DNA of 43,879 nt from Planctomycetota bacterium (GTDB lineage: Bacteria; Planctomycetota; Phycisphaerae; UBA1845): positions 1 through 43,879 of the forward strand of contig JADFPW010000003.1 of assembly GCA_022562105.1 (NCBI GenBank). Direction: 5' to 3'. Below the pieces are notes generated by a model. The model was not told where the DNA came from and did not search any database. It saw only the letters and a program-made list of their open reading frames with translations. Every line of letters starts with the position of its first letter. Positions within the stretch are counted from its first letter, which is position 1. Shown one piece after another: positions 28,642 to 37,641 of this stretch. The translations under genes and the position numbers were made by a program.

Positions 28642-28912
28642 GGACACGAGCGCCGCGAACCTCACGCCCGCGAAGGTCACAAAGACCTATCACGGTGATA
28701 TCGAGCAGGAGTCGGCACATGAGTACCCCATGATGTACCGCCACGGTGGAACCGCCTTGTTCGTGGGTCTGGAACGAGTAGTCGGTAACCTCGGCGGGCG
28801 CTCGAGAAGCTTCGTGGTCCCGCACAAACGCACCTTCCAGGGCGACACGGCCGGGGTTGACGGGTTCTTCGTGTCAGGCCCTGGCACCGTCCGCGTTGGC
28901 GAGGGGCGATAA
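28642..28912 (+). pseudogene. Remnant of a DUF3224-like protein lacking a proper start and normal C-terminus
   Basis: Open frame after a stop reads VTKTYHGDIEQESAHEYPMMYRHGGTALFVGLERVVGNLGGRSRSFVVPHKRTFQGDTAGVDGFFVSGPGT, resembling the DUF3224 pattern HGDLE...GY/FVAxERVxGxLxGRxGSFVxQH; truncated. Confidence 0.6.
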
Positions 28913-29087
28913 CCAGGCCCGGACGGCTGGCGATGGAGGGGGGCCAGGGTTCGTCGCCTAGCGCGACTTAGCCGTCAAGGAATCGCCGGCAGCGTGGATA
29001 TGAGACCCAGGCGTCCCGATTGGCTGCAAGGCCCTGTGGGGTCGTGGCCTATGATAGACCCCATGCCCGTTGTGAATGGCATGGAGT

Positions 29088-29110
29088 GCGTTTTCGCTTG
29101 TCGAAAACGC
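29088..29110. repeat. Perfect 9-bp stem hairpin with 5-nt loop
   Basis: gcgttttcg cttgt cgaaaacgc. Confidence 0.7.
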
Positions 29111-29395
29111 CTGGTGGGGGAGGGCGATACCGAAACCCAGCCAGGAGGGAGCGGCTGGGCAGGCCGGCGGTTTGTGGAAGTCCGTGATCCGAACCGACTC
29201 GCCGGACGTTACCCAGCGTCGCTATTTCGACTGAGAAGGCGGGGTACTTGGGGGCCTACGAAGTGGTTGGTGGGGCCTCAGTTCCGCGGGCGGGCGGAGT
29301 GGAATCGGGCCGGGATTTAGCGCGCGATCATGAGGAGGCCATCGGGACCGTCCCGTTTGGCGAGCAGAGCCCAAAAAAAAGCGGGGGAATGGCAC

Positions 29396-29463
29396 TTGAC
29401 CCATCGGGATCCTCGTCGTATACAATGGTATTATGTTATCCTAGGATAATGGTATCCTAGGAC
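29396..29463 (+). promoter_or_regulatory. Sigma70-like promoter plus two tandem palindromic operators upstream of the basic-tailed regulator
   Basis: TTGACC (29396-29401) - 17 bp - TATACA (29419-29424), then TTATCCTAGGATAA (29436-29449) and a second TATCCTAGGA (TCCTAGGA at 29455-29462). Confidence 0.7.
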
Positions 29464-29478
29464 ATCAAGGAGACGGGC

Positions 29479-30723
29479 ATGAATGCGCGTGGAACGACGA
29501 GTGCAGGAGACAGGGGGGCGGCGAGCAACGGAACGAAGTTTCGGGCCGCGGGCGGGGCGAAGGTGAGCAAGACGCGGCGGAAAGCGAGCCCAAGTGCAGC
29601 CCGAGGAGGGCAGAGCAAACGGAAACGGACGATTGCGCCATCCTTCAAACGCAAGACAAATGCGGCGGCAGGGGCGTCGGGCAAACGGGTAGCGAAGGGC
29701 GCGGCTAATCGATCGCTGAAACGGGTGGTCAAGGGCTCGCCCAAACCATCGCTGAAACGGGTGGCTAGGGTGAGCGGCGGTAGGGGGGCGGTAGGGGGGC
29801 GATGGACCCAGAAACCAGTAAGCCCCGCAAGCAACCGACGGTCGAGTGTCGGCGGTAACTCTGGAAGTGCGAGAGCAGAGAAGAGGAAATCCGGACGGGC
29901 GCCGGCCGCGAAGGGGTCAGCCGCCAAGACAAAAATCGACAAGGGTCGGTCCGTCAAAACAAGAGCATCAAAGGGAAAACTGGTCAAGGCACAGGGGTCG
30001 GGACGACGGACGGCGAAGAGCAGCCCAGGGACGGTGGGGGAGAAAGGCAAGCAGAATAGGAGCCGTGCTGGCCGCAGGGCTGGTAGCACAAGCCAGCGAG
30101 TTGGCAGCAAAACCCGAAAGAATCCGTCGAAGGCGGGTCGCACGGTCCCACAAAACAGGACCGGCCACTCGAAGACGGCAAGCAGGGGGGGCAAGGGAAG
30201 GAAGTCGTCGGCATTGGCCACCGGGTTGCTAACCTCCTGTTTTGCCGGGTTACGCAGGCAACGGCCGCCCGATGGGCTAGGCGTGGTGGTAGCGCTGGTC
30301 GAAACGGTGGGGGGGCAAATCGACGCGACGGTGATCGCGTGCGATCGGCTGGGGAACCTTGGCCCACGCGGAGGCGCGCGGGTGAAACCAAGCGTGGCGC
30401 CGGCTCGTCTTGGCGGTAGCGGGCCGAAGTCTACTCGGCATCTGAGCCTGGCCCTGGCCGCCATGGGGCATCCGGTCCGGATCAAGATTCTGACGATGCT
30501 TCTCGACGGACCGGGAGTGTACCGGAGCCTGCAAAAAGTGACCGGGCTGAAACCGGGGCCTTTGTATCACCATGTGAACCAGTTGCGGCTGGCGGGGCTG
30601 ATCGGCCCAAAGGAACGCGATCTCTACGAGCTCACCCGCGCCGGCAGAAATCTGCTGATGGTGACCCTTGCCCTCGAGCCGCTATTGAAAGACCGGCGTC
30701 TTCGCCCGCAGGCGACGGGATGA
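29479..30723 (+). CDS. Histone-H1-like Lys/Arg-rich low-complexity N-terminal tail fused to an ArsR-like winged-helix DNA-binding domain
   Basis: About 240 aa dominated by K/R/S/G/A (e.g. SLKRVVKGSPKPSLKRVARVSGG), then HLSLALAAMGHPVRIKILTMLLDGPGVYRSLQKVTGLKPGPLYHHVNQLRLAGLIGPKERDLYELTRAGRNLL. Confidence 0.82.
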   Translation: MNARGTTSAGDRGAASNGTKFRAAGGAKVSKTRRKASPSAARGGQSKRKRTIAPSFKRKTNAAAGASGKRVAKGAANRSLKRVVKGSPKPSLKRVARVSGGRGAVGGRWTQKPVSPASNRRSSVGGNSGSARAEKRKSGRAPAAKGSAAKTKIDKGRSVKTRASKGKLVKAQGSGRRTAKSSPGTVGEKGKQNRSRAGRRAGSTSQRVGSKTRKNPSKAGRTVPQNRTGHSKTASRGGKGRKSSALATGLLTSCFAGLRRQRPPDGLGVVVALVETVGGQIDATVIACDRLGNLGPRGGARVKPSVAPARLGGSGPKSTRHLSLALAAMGHPVRIKILTMLLDGPGVYRSLQKVTGLKPGPLYHHVNQLRLAGLIGPKERDLYELTRAGRNLLMVTLALEPLLKDRRLRPQATG

Positions 30724-31172
30724 GATCCTGGTACGAGGCGGCCGCGAAGGAGACGGCGTTGGGGCAGGCCCAATCCTGGATGCCACGGATCCAAGCCCGA
30801 AGCCGCAGGGCGAACCAGGCGTCCCGGCGCTTTTGACTCAGCGACTCCCCGAGCGAAACAGTGGGAGGCGTGTCTTTCTGAGTCGCCGGGCGCGATTTCG
30901 TAAGGAACGGGGCGTCGTTGCCGGTGCCCGGAAACCACCCCAAACGGGCCACCCCAGCCGGGTAGCCCCAGGAGAGCGGTGTCGGCGGAGAGGATTTCGT
31001 GATCGGAGGGTTCGAGAGGCCGGGGCAGACCGTCGAATCGGCCCCAGAGGGCTTTGGGGCTGTACGGACGCTCTTCGGATGGCCAAAGCACCGCCCAAAG
31101 TAGCAGGTAGGCAGCTTCGGAGGGCGATTCAGCCCTTCTTATGAACGTCCGATAATATATGTTATGTTGCAT
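30632..31172 (-). pseudogene. Hypothetical gene apparently split by a frameshift near 30950-30970
   Basis: Frame A (from 31172): SPSEAAYLLLWAVLWPSEERPYSPKALWGRFDGLPRPLEPSDHEILSADTALLGLPGWG; frame B (from about 30952): RLGWFPGTGNDAPFLTKSRPATQKDTPPTVSLGESLSQKRRDAWFALRLRAWIRGIQDWACPNAVSFAAASYQDLIPSPAGEDAG; both have high GC3. Confidence 0.45.
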
Positions 31173-31493
31173 ATCACCGCCCAATTGCCCTACCGGTCGC
31201 CATAAGGCAATAGTGCCCAGGCCAGGCGCCAGTCGGTACATAGCTGCGGCCTGTTCCTGGCGCGTGCAACAGCCCGTTCTTGGCGCGGTGCCGAGCGGAC
31301 CTGGAAGAAACCCACGTCGACATGGTCCACAGTTTCGTCGCTGTCCCGGTCGGCCGTGTCGCAGTTTTCCTCACCCTCACCGACCAGGCAGGCGAACTGG
31401 GCCGAAACCGTGACCGCGAGATTCACCCGTTGCAGTTCAGGGTGGCGGCACTTTCGCCCTGCTTGGACTCTCAAGTTTTCGGGCGCGATGATC

Positions 31494-33404
31494 TCACAGG
31501 ACGGGCAAGGAGATATCACTCCGAGCGACGGTGTGGTCTTGCTGTTCGTGGCGCTTCGTATGGCTTCCATCAACATCCCTTGCAAGTCCGGCCACCGAGT
31601 TCAACTCGGCGACCAGGGCTTCCGCATCGAGGTTGTGCTGTCGTGCGGCTGCACGCAGGGATACTGCCCGCGCTAACGTGCGTCTGAGGATTGGACTCTG
31701 AAGCGGGGCGAAACCTTTGGCGAGCAGAACCGGGAGCGTGGCGGGGAACCATTGCACAATCCAGCCAACTTTATCGTCGGCGGTGATACGGGACGGCCGC
31801 TGGACCGCTGCATCCGCTACCGGGCGCCAGCCGGCCATGATACGCCAGAGATGCAGCCCCCAGATGCCGATACCGGCCACTTCCAACAATCCGCTCACGC
31901 CGGTGACCGGGTAGGCCCAATCGGCGAAGTCGGTTCCAATCTGAAAGGACACACGCATGAGGCAACCGGTGTTCACCAGGAAGAATGGAATCCACAGCGA
32001 GCGCAGTTGACGAATGTCCACGCCGTTCAGGGTGGGCACGATCTTGGCAGCCATACCTAAGATCATCAGGCTGATAAAGCCGACCGTGATAGCGTGCCGC
32101 ACCGCCCCACCGTACGCATGCGAGAAGCCGATCTCCACGGCCCGATGCCCACTTGGCGATAGCGACTCCACGGCGGGTAGTACGACGTACATGTACACCG
32201 GTGCGAGCACCAACATCAGCATGGACACGTGCAACCAGATCACCGCCGCCCGCACGAACTTGACGCTGCGATCGGATTCCGTAGGCCGGGCCAATACGCC
32301 CCACCGCAGGGTGAGCCCGACGCTGGTGATTGCGATCAACAACATCGAAATGAGCAAACCGCCGGTGGCGAACGGGCCGCCGTAACGGCGCATGAGGATG
32401 AACATGGTCGCTTCGCCGAGCACCGCGCAAACCAACAACCCAAGCCCCACCCGCACCGCGATCGCGTTCGGCGCTCGCAGGCCGAAAAGTGCGGGCAACA
32501 TTCGCAACCCGACGCCGAGGATCATGAGCAGGGCGAAGCCGTGGATTTGGAGGTCTCGCAGCGGCGCTTGATACACGGACACAAGATAGAGAAGACGCTC
32601 TGGAGCCATGCCGGGCGCCGTTGTTGCGTACAGAAAGCCCAGATCGTAGACGGCCTGCAAGAGGAAAAAGGCCATGGAAGCCAGTATGAACCCGTCATGC
32701 CGTTCAAGTCGTTTTCCGCTGCTCAGGAGCGTTTTCAGAATGATGGTGAGGAACATCCCAATCGCGACGACCTCAGCAAGATTGGCCACTACCGCCAGAC
32801 CACGAAACACCGGTATGTGAAATAGCGGTTCCCCGAGAGCGCGGGCAAAGACGCCGAACACCATTAGGTAGAACGTCATGTTGGCCAGATCCGGGCGCCA
32901 AAGGCTGGTGTGTTTCATTCGGGGAAAGGCTTGGTAAGCGAATCCCATCACGAAGAGCCCAACCCAGCCGAAGATCTGGGCGTGACCGTGGGCGTTGATT
33001 TCGTGAATGGGCAGAGCGGTGAACGAACCCTTGAATCCGATGCGCAGGAGTAGGATGGCGCCCCAAACGGCGCCGGCCGTCATGATCACGACGATTCCGG
33101 CCTTGAAAAATCGGCGGTAGATCGTGTCGGCCAACTCATCCAGGGAATCGCCGGCCGAACGTTGCTCCTCGCTGCTAATCGAGTCGGGGTCTTGAATCGC
33201 AGCATTGAGTTCGTCAACGATCTGCCGGACATCAACGCCGTGTACGCGGGCGAAATACTCGATGGACTCTGCCGGACCTAACGACCCGCCGCATCCCCGC
33301 AGGCCGTAGCGATCGAGAATCGGGCGTACGTGTGGGTGCGCTTCCAACAACTCCGGCAGCATCAGATCAGGTCCGACAGTCGTGAAGCTGTTTGTCATAT
33401 TCAA
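31494..33404 (-). CDS. NnrS-like/haem-copper-like multi-TM membrane protein with N-terminal DUF1858-like domain and a second, weaker DUF1858-like C-terminal segment
   Basis: LMLPELLEAHPHVRPILDRYGLRGCGGSLGPAESIEYFARVHGVDVRQIVDELN; INAHGHAQIFGWVGLFVMGFAYQAFPRM; HGFALLMILGVGLRMLPALFG; C-terminal LPVLLAKGFAPLQSPILRRTLARAVSLRAAARQHNLDAEALVAELN. Confidence 0.8.
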   Translation of the reverse strand: MNMTNSFTTVGPDLMLPELLEAHPHVRPILDRYGLRGCGGSLGPAESIEYFARVHGVDVRQIVDELNAAIQDPDSISSEEQRSAGDSLDELADTIYRRFFKAGIVVIMTAGAVWGAILLLRIGFKGSFTALPIHEINAHGHAQIFGWVGLFVMGFAYQAFPRMKHTSLWRPDLANMTFYLMVFGVFARALGEPLFHIPVFRGLAVVANLAEVVAIGMFLTIILKTLLSSGKRLERHDGFILASMAFFLLQAVYDLGFLYATTAPGMAPERLLYLVSVYQAPLRDLQIHGFALLMILGVGLRMLPALFGLRAPNAIAVRVGLGLLVCAVLGEATMFILMRRYGGPFATGGLLISMLLIAITSVGLTLRWGVLARPTESDRSVKFVRAAVIWLHVSMLMLVLAPVYMYVVLPAVESLSPSGHRAVEIGFSHAYGGAVRHAITVGFISLMILGMAAKIVPTLNGVDIRQLRSLWIPFFLVNTGCLMRVSFQIGTDFADWAYPVTGVSGLLEVAGIGIWGLHLWRIMAGWRPVADAAVQRPSRITADDKVGWIVQWFPATLPVLLAKGFAPLQSPILRRTLARAVSLRAAARQHNLDAEALVAELNSVAGLARDVDGSHTKRHEQQDHTVARSDISLPVL

Positions 33405-33865
33405 GTTCCTCTCTTGGACGGCATCGCAAGGTCGATTGGTTTGACGGGCTGACAGAGTGGCGTGCTCCGCCCCGGCTCGGCGAGTAGCTCGGCGATCGTG
33501 GTCGAAGCGAACGACTGCTCCACCAACGCGGTGGCCTCGTCAAGTCGCTTATGCAGTGGGCAAAGATTCGTTCCGTGCGAATCGATCCCCAGGGGGCAGC
33601 GGTCGATCCGTTTGATCGGGTCTACGGCGTTTACGACTTCAAGAACGGTCAGCTCCTCCGCTGGTCTGGCCAGGGTGAACCCTCCGCCCAGCCCGCGCTT
33701 GGAATGCACCAACCCCGCCCGACGCAGGGTCTGCAGAACCTTGGGCAAATAGCCTGGCGGCACCCTGGTGATCTCCGCGATCGTGGGGGTCACGACGGCC
33801 CCCCCGCTGCTCTGGGCGATGGCCACTATGGCTCTAAGGGCGTACTCGGCGGTGGGTGAAATCAT
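33401..33865 (-). CDS. Rrf2-family transcriptional regulator (NsrR-like position)
   Basis: MISPTAEYALRAIVAIAQ, PPGYLPKVLQTLRRAGLVHSKRGLGGGFTLARP, RCPLGIDSHGTNLCPLHKRL. Confidence 0.93.
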   Translation of the reverse strand: MISPTAEYALRAIVAIAQSSGGAVVTPTIAEITRVPPGYLPKVLQTLRRAGLVHSKRGLGGGFTLARPAEELTVLEVVNAVDPIKRIDRCPLGIDSHGTNLCPLHKRLDEATALVEQSFASTTIAELLAEPGRSTPLCQPVKPIDLAMPSKRGT

Positions 33866-33895
33866 GCGAACGCTCCAATTTTAACTATTTGGGCC

Positions 33896-33934
33896 TTGAT
33901 ATCCAGATTGTAGTCCCTATAGTCGAAGAGTCAA
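33896..33934. promoter_or_regulatory. Overlapping face-to-face promoters between rrf2 and norZ
   Basis: Plus: TTGATA 33896-33901, 16-bp spacer, TATAGT 33918-33923. Minus: TTGACT (33934-33929), 16-bp spacer, TACAAT (33912-33907). Both centred on 33915. Confidence 0.65.
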
Positions 33935-33982
33935 GAGGAGATTTGGACCCAAAGAGGCGTATTCGGGCATGGAACTTGAAGA

Positions 33983-36265
33983 ATGAACACGAAACGGCTG
34001 TGGCTAGCTTTTGTAGCGGTGATTATCGGATCATTTTCGGTGCTGGGGTACTACGGGCTGGTGATCTACCGCGAAGCTCCGCCCATCCCCGACAGGGTCG
34101 TCACCGCCGATGGGCACGTGGTCTTCACCGGCCAGGAGATCCGCGATGGCCAGAACGTGTGGCAATCGATGGGCGGCCAGCAGGTCGGCAGCATCTGGGG
34201 CCACGGGGCCTACGTGGCCCCTGACTGGTCCGCCGACTGGCTGCACCGCGAGGCCGTCTGGCTCCTGGAGCATTGGGCCCAAGATGAGTACCGCAGCGAA
34301 TACGCGTCCGTGCACGAAGAGGTACAGGCAGCCCTTCGCCAACGGGTCAAGACCGAGTTGCGCAGTAATACCTACGATCCGCAGACGGGCGACTTGACGG
34401 TCTCCGCTCGACGAGCAGAAGCGATTCGCGCAGTGGGAACGCACTACACGAAGCTGTTCGGAGACGATGAGACGCTCCAGGAACTTCGCGACGCCTACGC
34501 CATTCCTCCGAACTCGATCAAGACATCGGTGCGGCGACACAAACTAAACGCTTTCTTCTTTTGGGCTTCCTGGGCGTGCTCGACGAATCGGCCTGGTAAG
34601 GACATCACCTACACGAACAACTGGCCGGCGGAAGACTTGATCGACAATGGCCCGACCGGCGCCATCGTGGTGTGGTCGGTGGTCAGCTTCGTGGTTCTGC
34701 TCGCGGGGATCGGGGCACTTTCCTGGTACTTCGCGGTGGCCCGTGAGAAGGAAGAAGCTCCCCACAACATCCCGCAGTCCAATCCCTTGCTGAGCCTTAC
34801 ACCAACGCCCTCCATGAAAGCGACGTTGAAGTATTTTTGGCTGGTGACGGGGCTGATGGTCGTGCAGGTCGGACTCGGTGCCATCACGGCACATTATGCG
34901 GTCGAGGGATCGGGTTTCTATGGCATTCCGCTGGCCAAGTGGTTGCCCTACGCGGTGACCCGAACCTGGCATACTCAGCTTGGCATCTTCTGGATTGCCA
35001 CCGCGTGGTTGGGCACGGGTTTGTTCATGGCACCGGCAGTCTCGGGCCATGAACCCAAGTTTCAACGCCTCGGCGTCCATGTCCTATGGGGCTGCCTGGT
35101 GGTAATCGTTATCGGTTCAATGGTTGGCGAATGGCTCGGCGTACAGCAACGCCTCGGAATGGCGGAAAACTTCTGGTTTGGACATCAAGGCTATGAGTAT
35201 GTCGATCTGGGCCGTTTTTGGCAGATCTTTCTCTTCGTCGGGTTGTTCCTTTGGCTCGGCTTGATGCTGCGTGCCTTGTGGCCTGCGATCAGGACACCGG
35301 GTGAGAACCGTAGTCTTCTGGCGCTTTTCCTCATCGCATCCGCGGCTATCGCCTTGTTCTACGGTGCGGGATTGATGTGGGGGCGACAAACCAACCTGGC
35401 CATTGCCGAGTATTGGCGTTGGTGGGTCATCCATCTGTGGGTCGAAGGCTTCTTCGAGGTGTTCGCGACGGTGGTGATCGCTGTTCTGTTCGTACGTATG
35501 GGGTTGCTGCGCGCGTCCACGGCGACAGCCGCCGCCCTGTTGTCCACGACGATCTTCCTGAGTGGCGGCATCATAGGAACGTTTCACCACCTCTACTTTA
35601 CCGGGACACCGACGGCGATTTTGGCTCTCGGCGCCACCTTCAGTGCCCTCGAAGTGGTCCCGCTGGTACTCATCGGTTTTGAAGCGCATGAGAGTCTCAA
35701 ACTCAGTCGCGCCCGCCCGTGGGTCTCGGCCTACAAGTGGCCGATCTACTTCTTCGTGGCGGTAGCATTCTGGAACTTGGTCGGCGCCGGTCTGTTCGGC
35801 TTCCTGATCAATCCTCCGATCGCGCTTTATTATATGCAGGGGCTGAACACCACGGCCGTACATGCCCATACCGCGCTGTTTGGCGTCTACGGCATGCTCG
35901 GCATTGGACTGATGCTCTTTTGTTTCAAGGGGGTAGCTGTACGTCAGGAGTGGCGTACACGGGTTCTGTCCTACGCCTTTTGGTCAATCAACATTGGGTT
36001 AACGTTGATGGTCTTGATCAGCGTACTGCCGGTAGGACTCATGCAGACTTGGGCCAGCGTGGAGCACGGAATGTGGTACGCACGGTCCGCGGAGTTTCTG
36101 CAAGCGGACGTGTTGGGCACACTTAGATGGCTTCGTGTAATCGGCGACACGATTTTCGCAAGCGGAATCATGGCTCTCGCCTGGTTCATAGTGGGACTCA
36201 AGACCGGTTGGTCAATCAAGCAAGAGCGAGAGCCGCACTTGGAAGGAATCCCCAGCGCGTCGTGA
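33983..36265 (+). CDS. norZ: Quinol-dependent nitric oxide reductase (qNOR)
   Basis: N-terminal GQEIRDGQNVWQSMGGQQVGSIWGHGAYVAPDWSADWLHRE plus C-terminal NorB-like region (YWRWWVIHLWVEGFFEVFATVVIA, GTFHHLYFTGTPTA, HAHTALFGVYGMLGIGLMLF). Confidence 0.93.
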   Translation: MNTKRLWLAFVAVIIGSFSVLGYYGLVIYREAPPIPDRVVTADGHVVFTGQEIRDGQNVWQSMGGQQVGSIWGHGAYVAPDWSADWLHREAVWLLEHWAQDEYRSEYASVHEEVQAALRQRVKTELRSNTYDPQTGDLTVSARRAEAIRAVGTHYTKLFGDDETLQELRDAYAIPPNSIKTSVRRHKLNAFFFWASWACSTNRPGKDITYTNNWPAEDLIDNGPTGAIVVWSVVSFVVLLAGIGALSWYFAVAREKEEAPHNIPQSNPLLSLTPTPSMKATLKYFWLVTGLMVVQVGLGAITAHYAVEGSGFYGIPLAKWLPYAVTRTWHTQLGIFWIATAWLGTGLFMAPAVSGHEPKFQRLGVHVLWGCLVVIVIGSMVGEWLGVQQRLGMAENFWFGHQGYEYVDLGRFWQIFLFVGLFLWLGLMLRALWPAIRTPGENRSLLALFLIASAAIALFYGAGLMWGRQTNLAIAEYWRWWVIHLWVEGFFEVFATVVIAVLFVRMGLLRASTATAAALLSTTIFLSGGIIGTFHHLYFTGTPTAILALGATFSALEVVPLVLIGFEAHESLKLSRARPWVSAYKWPIYFFVAVAFWNLVGAGLFGFLINPPIALYYMQGLNTTAVHAHTALFGVYGMLGIGLMLFCFKGVAVRQEWRTRVLSYAFWSINIGLTLMVLISVLPVGLMQTWASVEHGMWYARSAEFLQADVLGTLRWLRVIGDTIFASGIMALAWFIVGLKTGWSIKQEREPHLEGIPSAS

Positions 36266-36309
36266 CACAACAGTGTTTTGGCTGATGGGGACAAAGGAGG
36301 TAATGAGCT

Positions 36310-37029
36310 ATGACGACTGGAAGCAAGCGAACCGTCGGTGAATGGGTGACTGAGCGTCCGAGTAGGTCACGTGTGTTCGAACGATTCGGAATCGACTATT
36401 GCTGTGGCGGGAAGCAGCCGCTCGATGCGGCTTGCTCCAAGGCCGGCCACGCCCTGAATGATGTGCTGGAGGCGCTTGACGAATCGGACGCGTGCTCTGC
36501 CGGAGAAGAAGATGTCGACTGGTCGCAGGGCAAAATGACGGATCTGATCGATCACATCGTCTCAACGCATCACGCTTATCTGCGCCGGGAGCTTCCGCGA
36601 TTGGAGGCGATGGGGGCCAAGGTCGTAGCAGCACATGGCGATCGGCATCCGGAGGTGGTCACCTGCCAGGAGGTGTTCACCTCGCTGCGAGCCGAACTGG
36701 AGTCGCACATGGATAAGGAGGAACAGATTCTGTTCCCCATGATCAAGTCGCTCGACGGCGCCGAGTCCGTTCCGCAGTTTCATTGTGGGGGCATCGAGAA
36801 CCCGATTGCCGGTTTGGAGGACGAACACGACAACGCCGCTCGGGCGCTGAGGAAGTTGCGAGCCCTTACCCACGGGTATGAGCCTCCGGATGAGGCCTGC
36901 AACACCTACCGAGCATGGCTCGACGGTCTACACGAGGTTGAGGCGGACATGCATCGGCACGTTCACAAAGAGAACAACATCCTGTTTCCGCAGGCGATTC
37001 ATGCCCAAGCGGCCAGCGTCAACCATTGA
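36310..37029 (+). CDS. ric: RIC (ScdA/YtfE)-family di-iron Fe-S cluster repair protein
   Basis: SRSRVFERFGIDYCCGGKQPLDAAC; HHAYLRRELPRLE; HMDKEEQILFPMI; EDEHDNAARAL; HVHKENNILFP. Confidence 0.93.
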   Translation: MTTGSKRTVGEWVTERPSRSRVFERFGIDYCCGGKQPLDAACSKAGHALNDVLEALDESDACSAGEEDVDWSQGKMTDLIDHIVSTHHAYLRRELPRLEAMGAKVVAAHGDRHPEVVTCQEVFTSLRAELESHMDKEEQILFPMIKSLDGAESVPQFHCGGIENPIAGLEDEHDNAARALRKLRALTHGYEPPDEACNTYRAWLDGLHEVEADMHRHVHKENNILFPQAIHAQAASVNH

Positions 37030-37169
37030 CCTGCTTGGGCATGCACAGGTACGGGCGGAGATTGAAAACCCGCCCAACCCTGGCCAGGCGCGAATAAGGG
37101 ACAACGATCGAGCGCTCCGCCGTTGGGTCGGTGTACGGGCTGGCACGCCGCCTAGGGTTGTCCTGCCGG

Positions 37170-37472
37170 TCACCCGCGGCCGCCCGTTCGCTCCCTCATC
37201 GTCTTGAGGTCTTCCGGGCCATGGGCGACCACAATCTGCCCCGCTCGGACATTCAGCGTGTACACCACCATGTATTCAGTGGCGGTATTGATGACGTAGA
37301 CCAACTCCTCATCATTGTGAAGCATGCCGTTGATCATCACGTAGTCCCCGCTCTGGGCGGTCATTCCAGATGCCTGGGCCGGCTCGGGTCGGGAGCTGAT
37401 AATGAACAGCCCGGTGAGCAGGATCACGGCCGTCGTGCTCAGGATGCCGATGCTTAAGTCTTTCGAATCCAT
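37170..37472 (-). CDS. Small secreted/membrane-anchored hypothetical protein
   Basis: N-terminal TM IGILSTTAVILLTGLFIIS; GDYVMINGMLHNDEELVYVINTATEYMVVYTLNVRAGQIVVAHGPEDLKTM. Confidence 0.65.
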   Translation of the reverse strand: MDSKDLSIGILSTTAVILLTGLFIISSRPEPAQASGMTAQSGDYVMINGMLHNDEELVYVINTATEYMVVYTLNVRAGQIVVAHGPEDLKTMRERTGGRG

Positions 37473-37641
37473 GATTGGTTTTCCTATCGGATGGTCTGCC
37501 TTCTTGACATCGTCGTGACTTCATTTTCCAACCAGCGCCGAACGGGTCGCAGCGCGATGGCCGGGGAGGCGCCGGCCGCTACCTGCTCCACTCACGCCCT
37601 GGAACGCGCAATACCTCGTAGCAGTCTCCCCCACCTATCGC

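Noticed and set aside
29457-30485. 342-aa minus-strand ORF opposite the basic-tailed regulator
   Set aside because: It is the antisense of a low-complexity region. The plus frame has a promoter, an SD and a C-terminal wHTH; the minus frame is Pro/Phe/Leu/Arg-rich without a recognisable domain.
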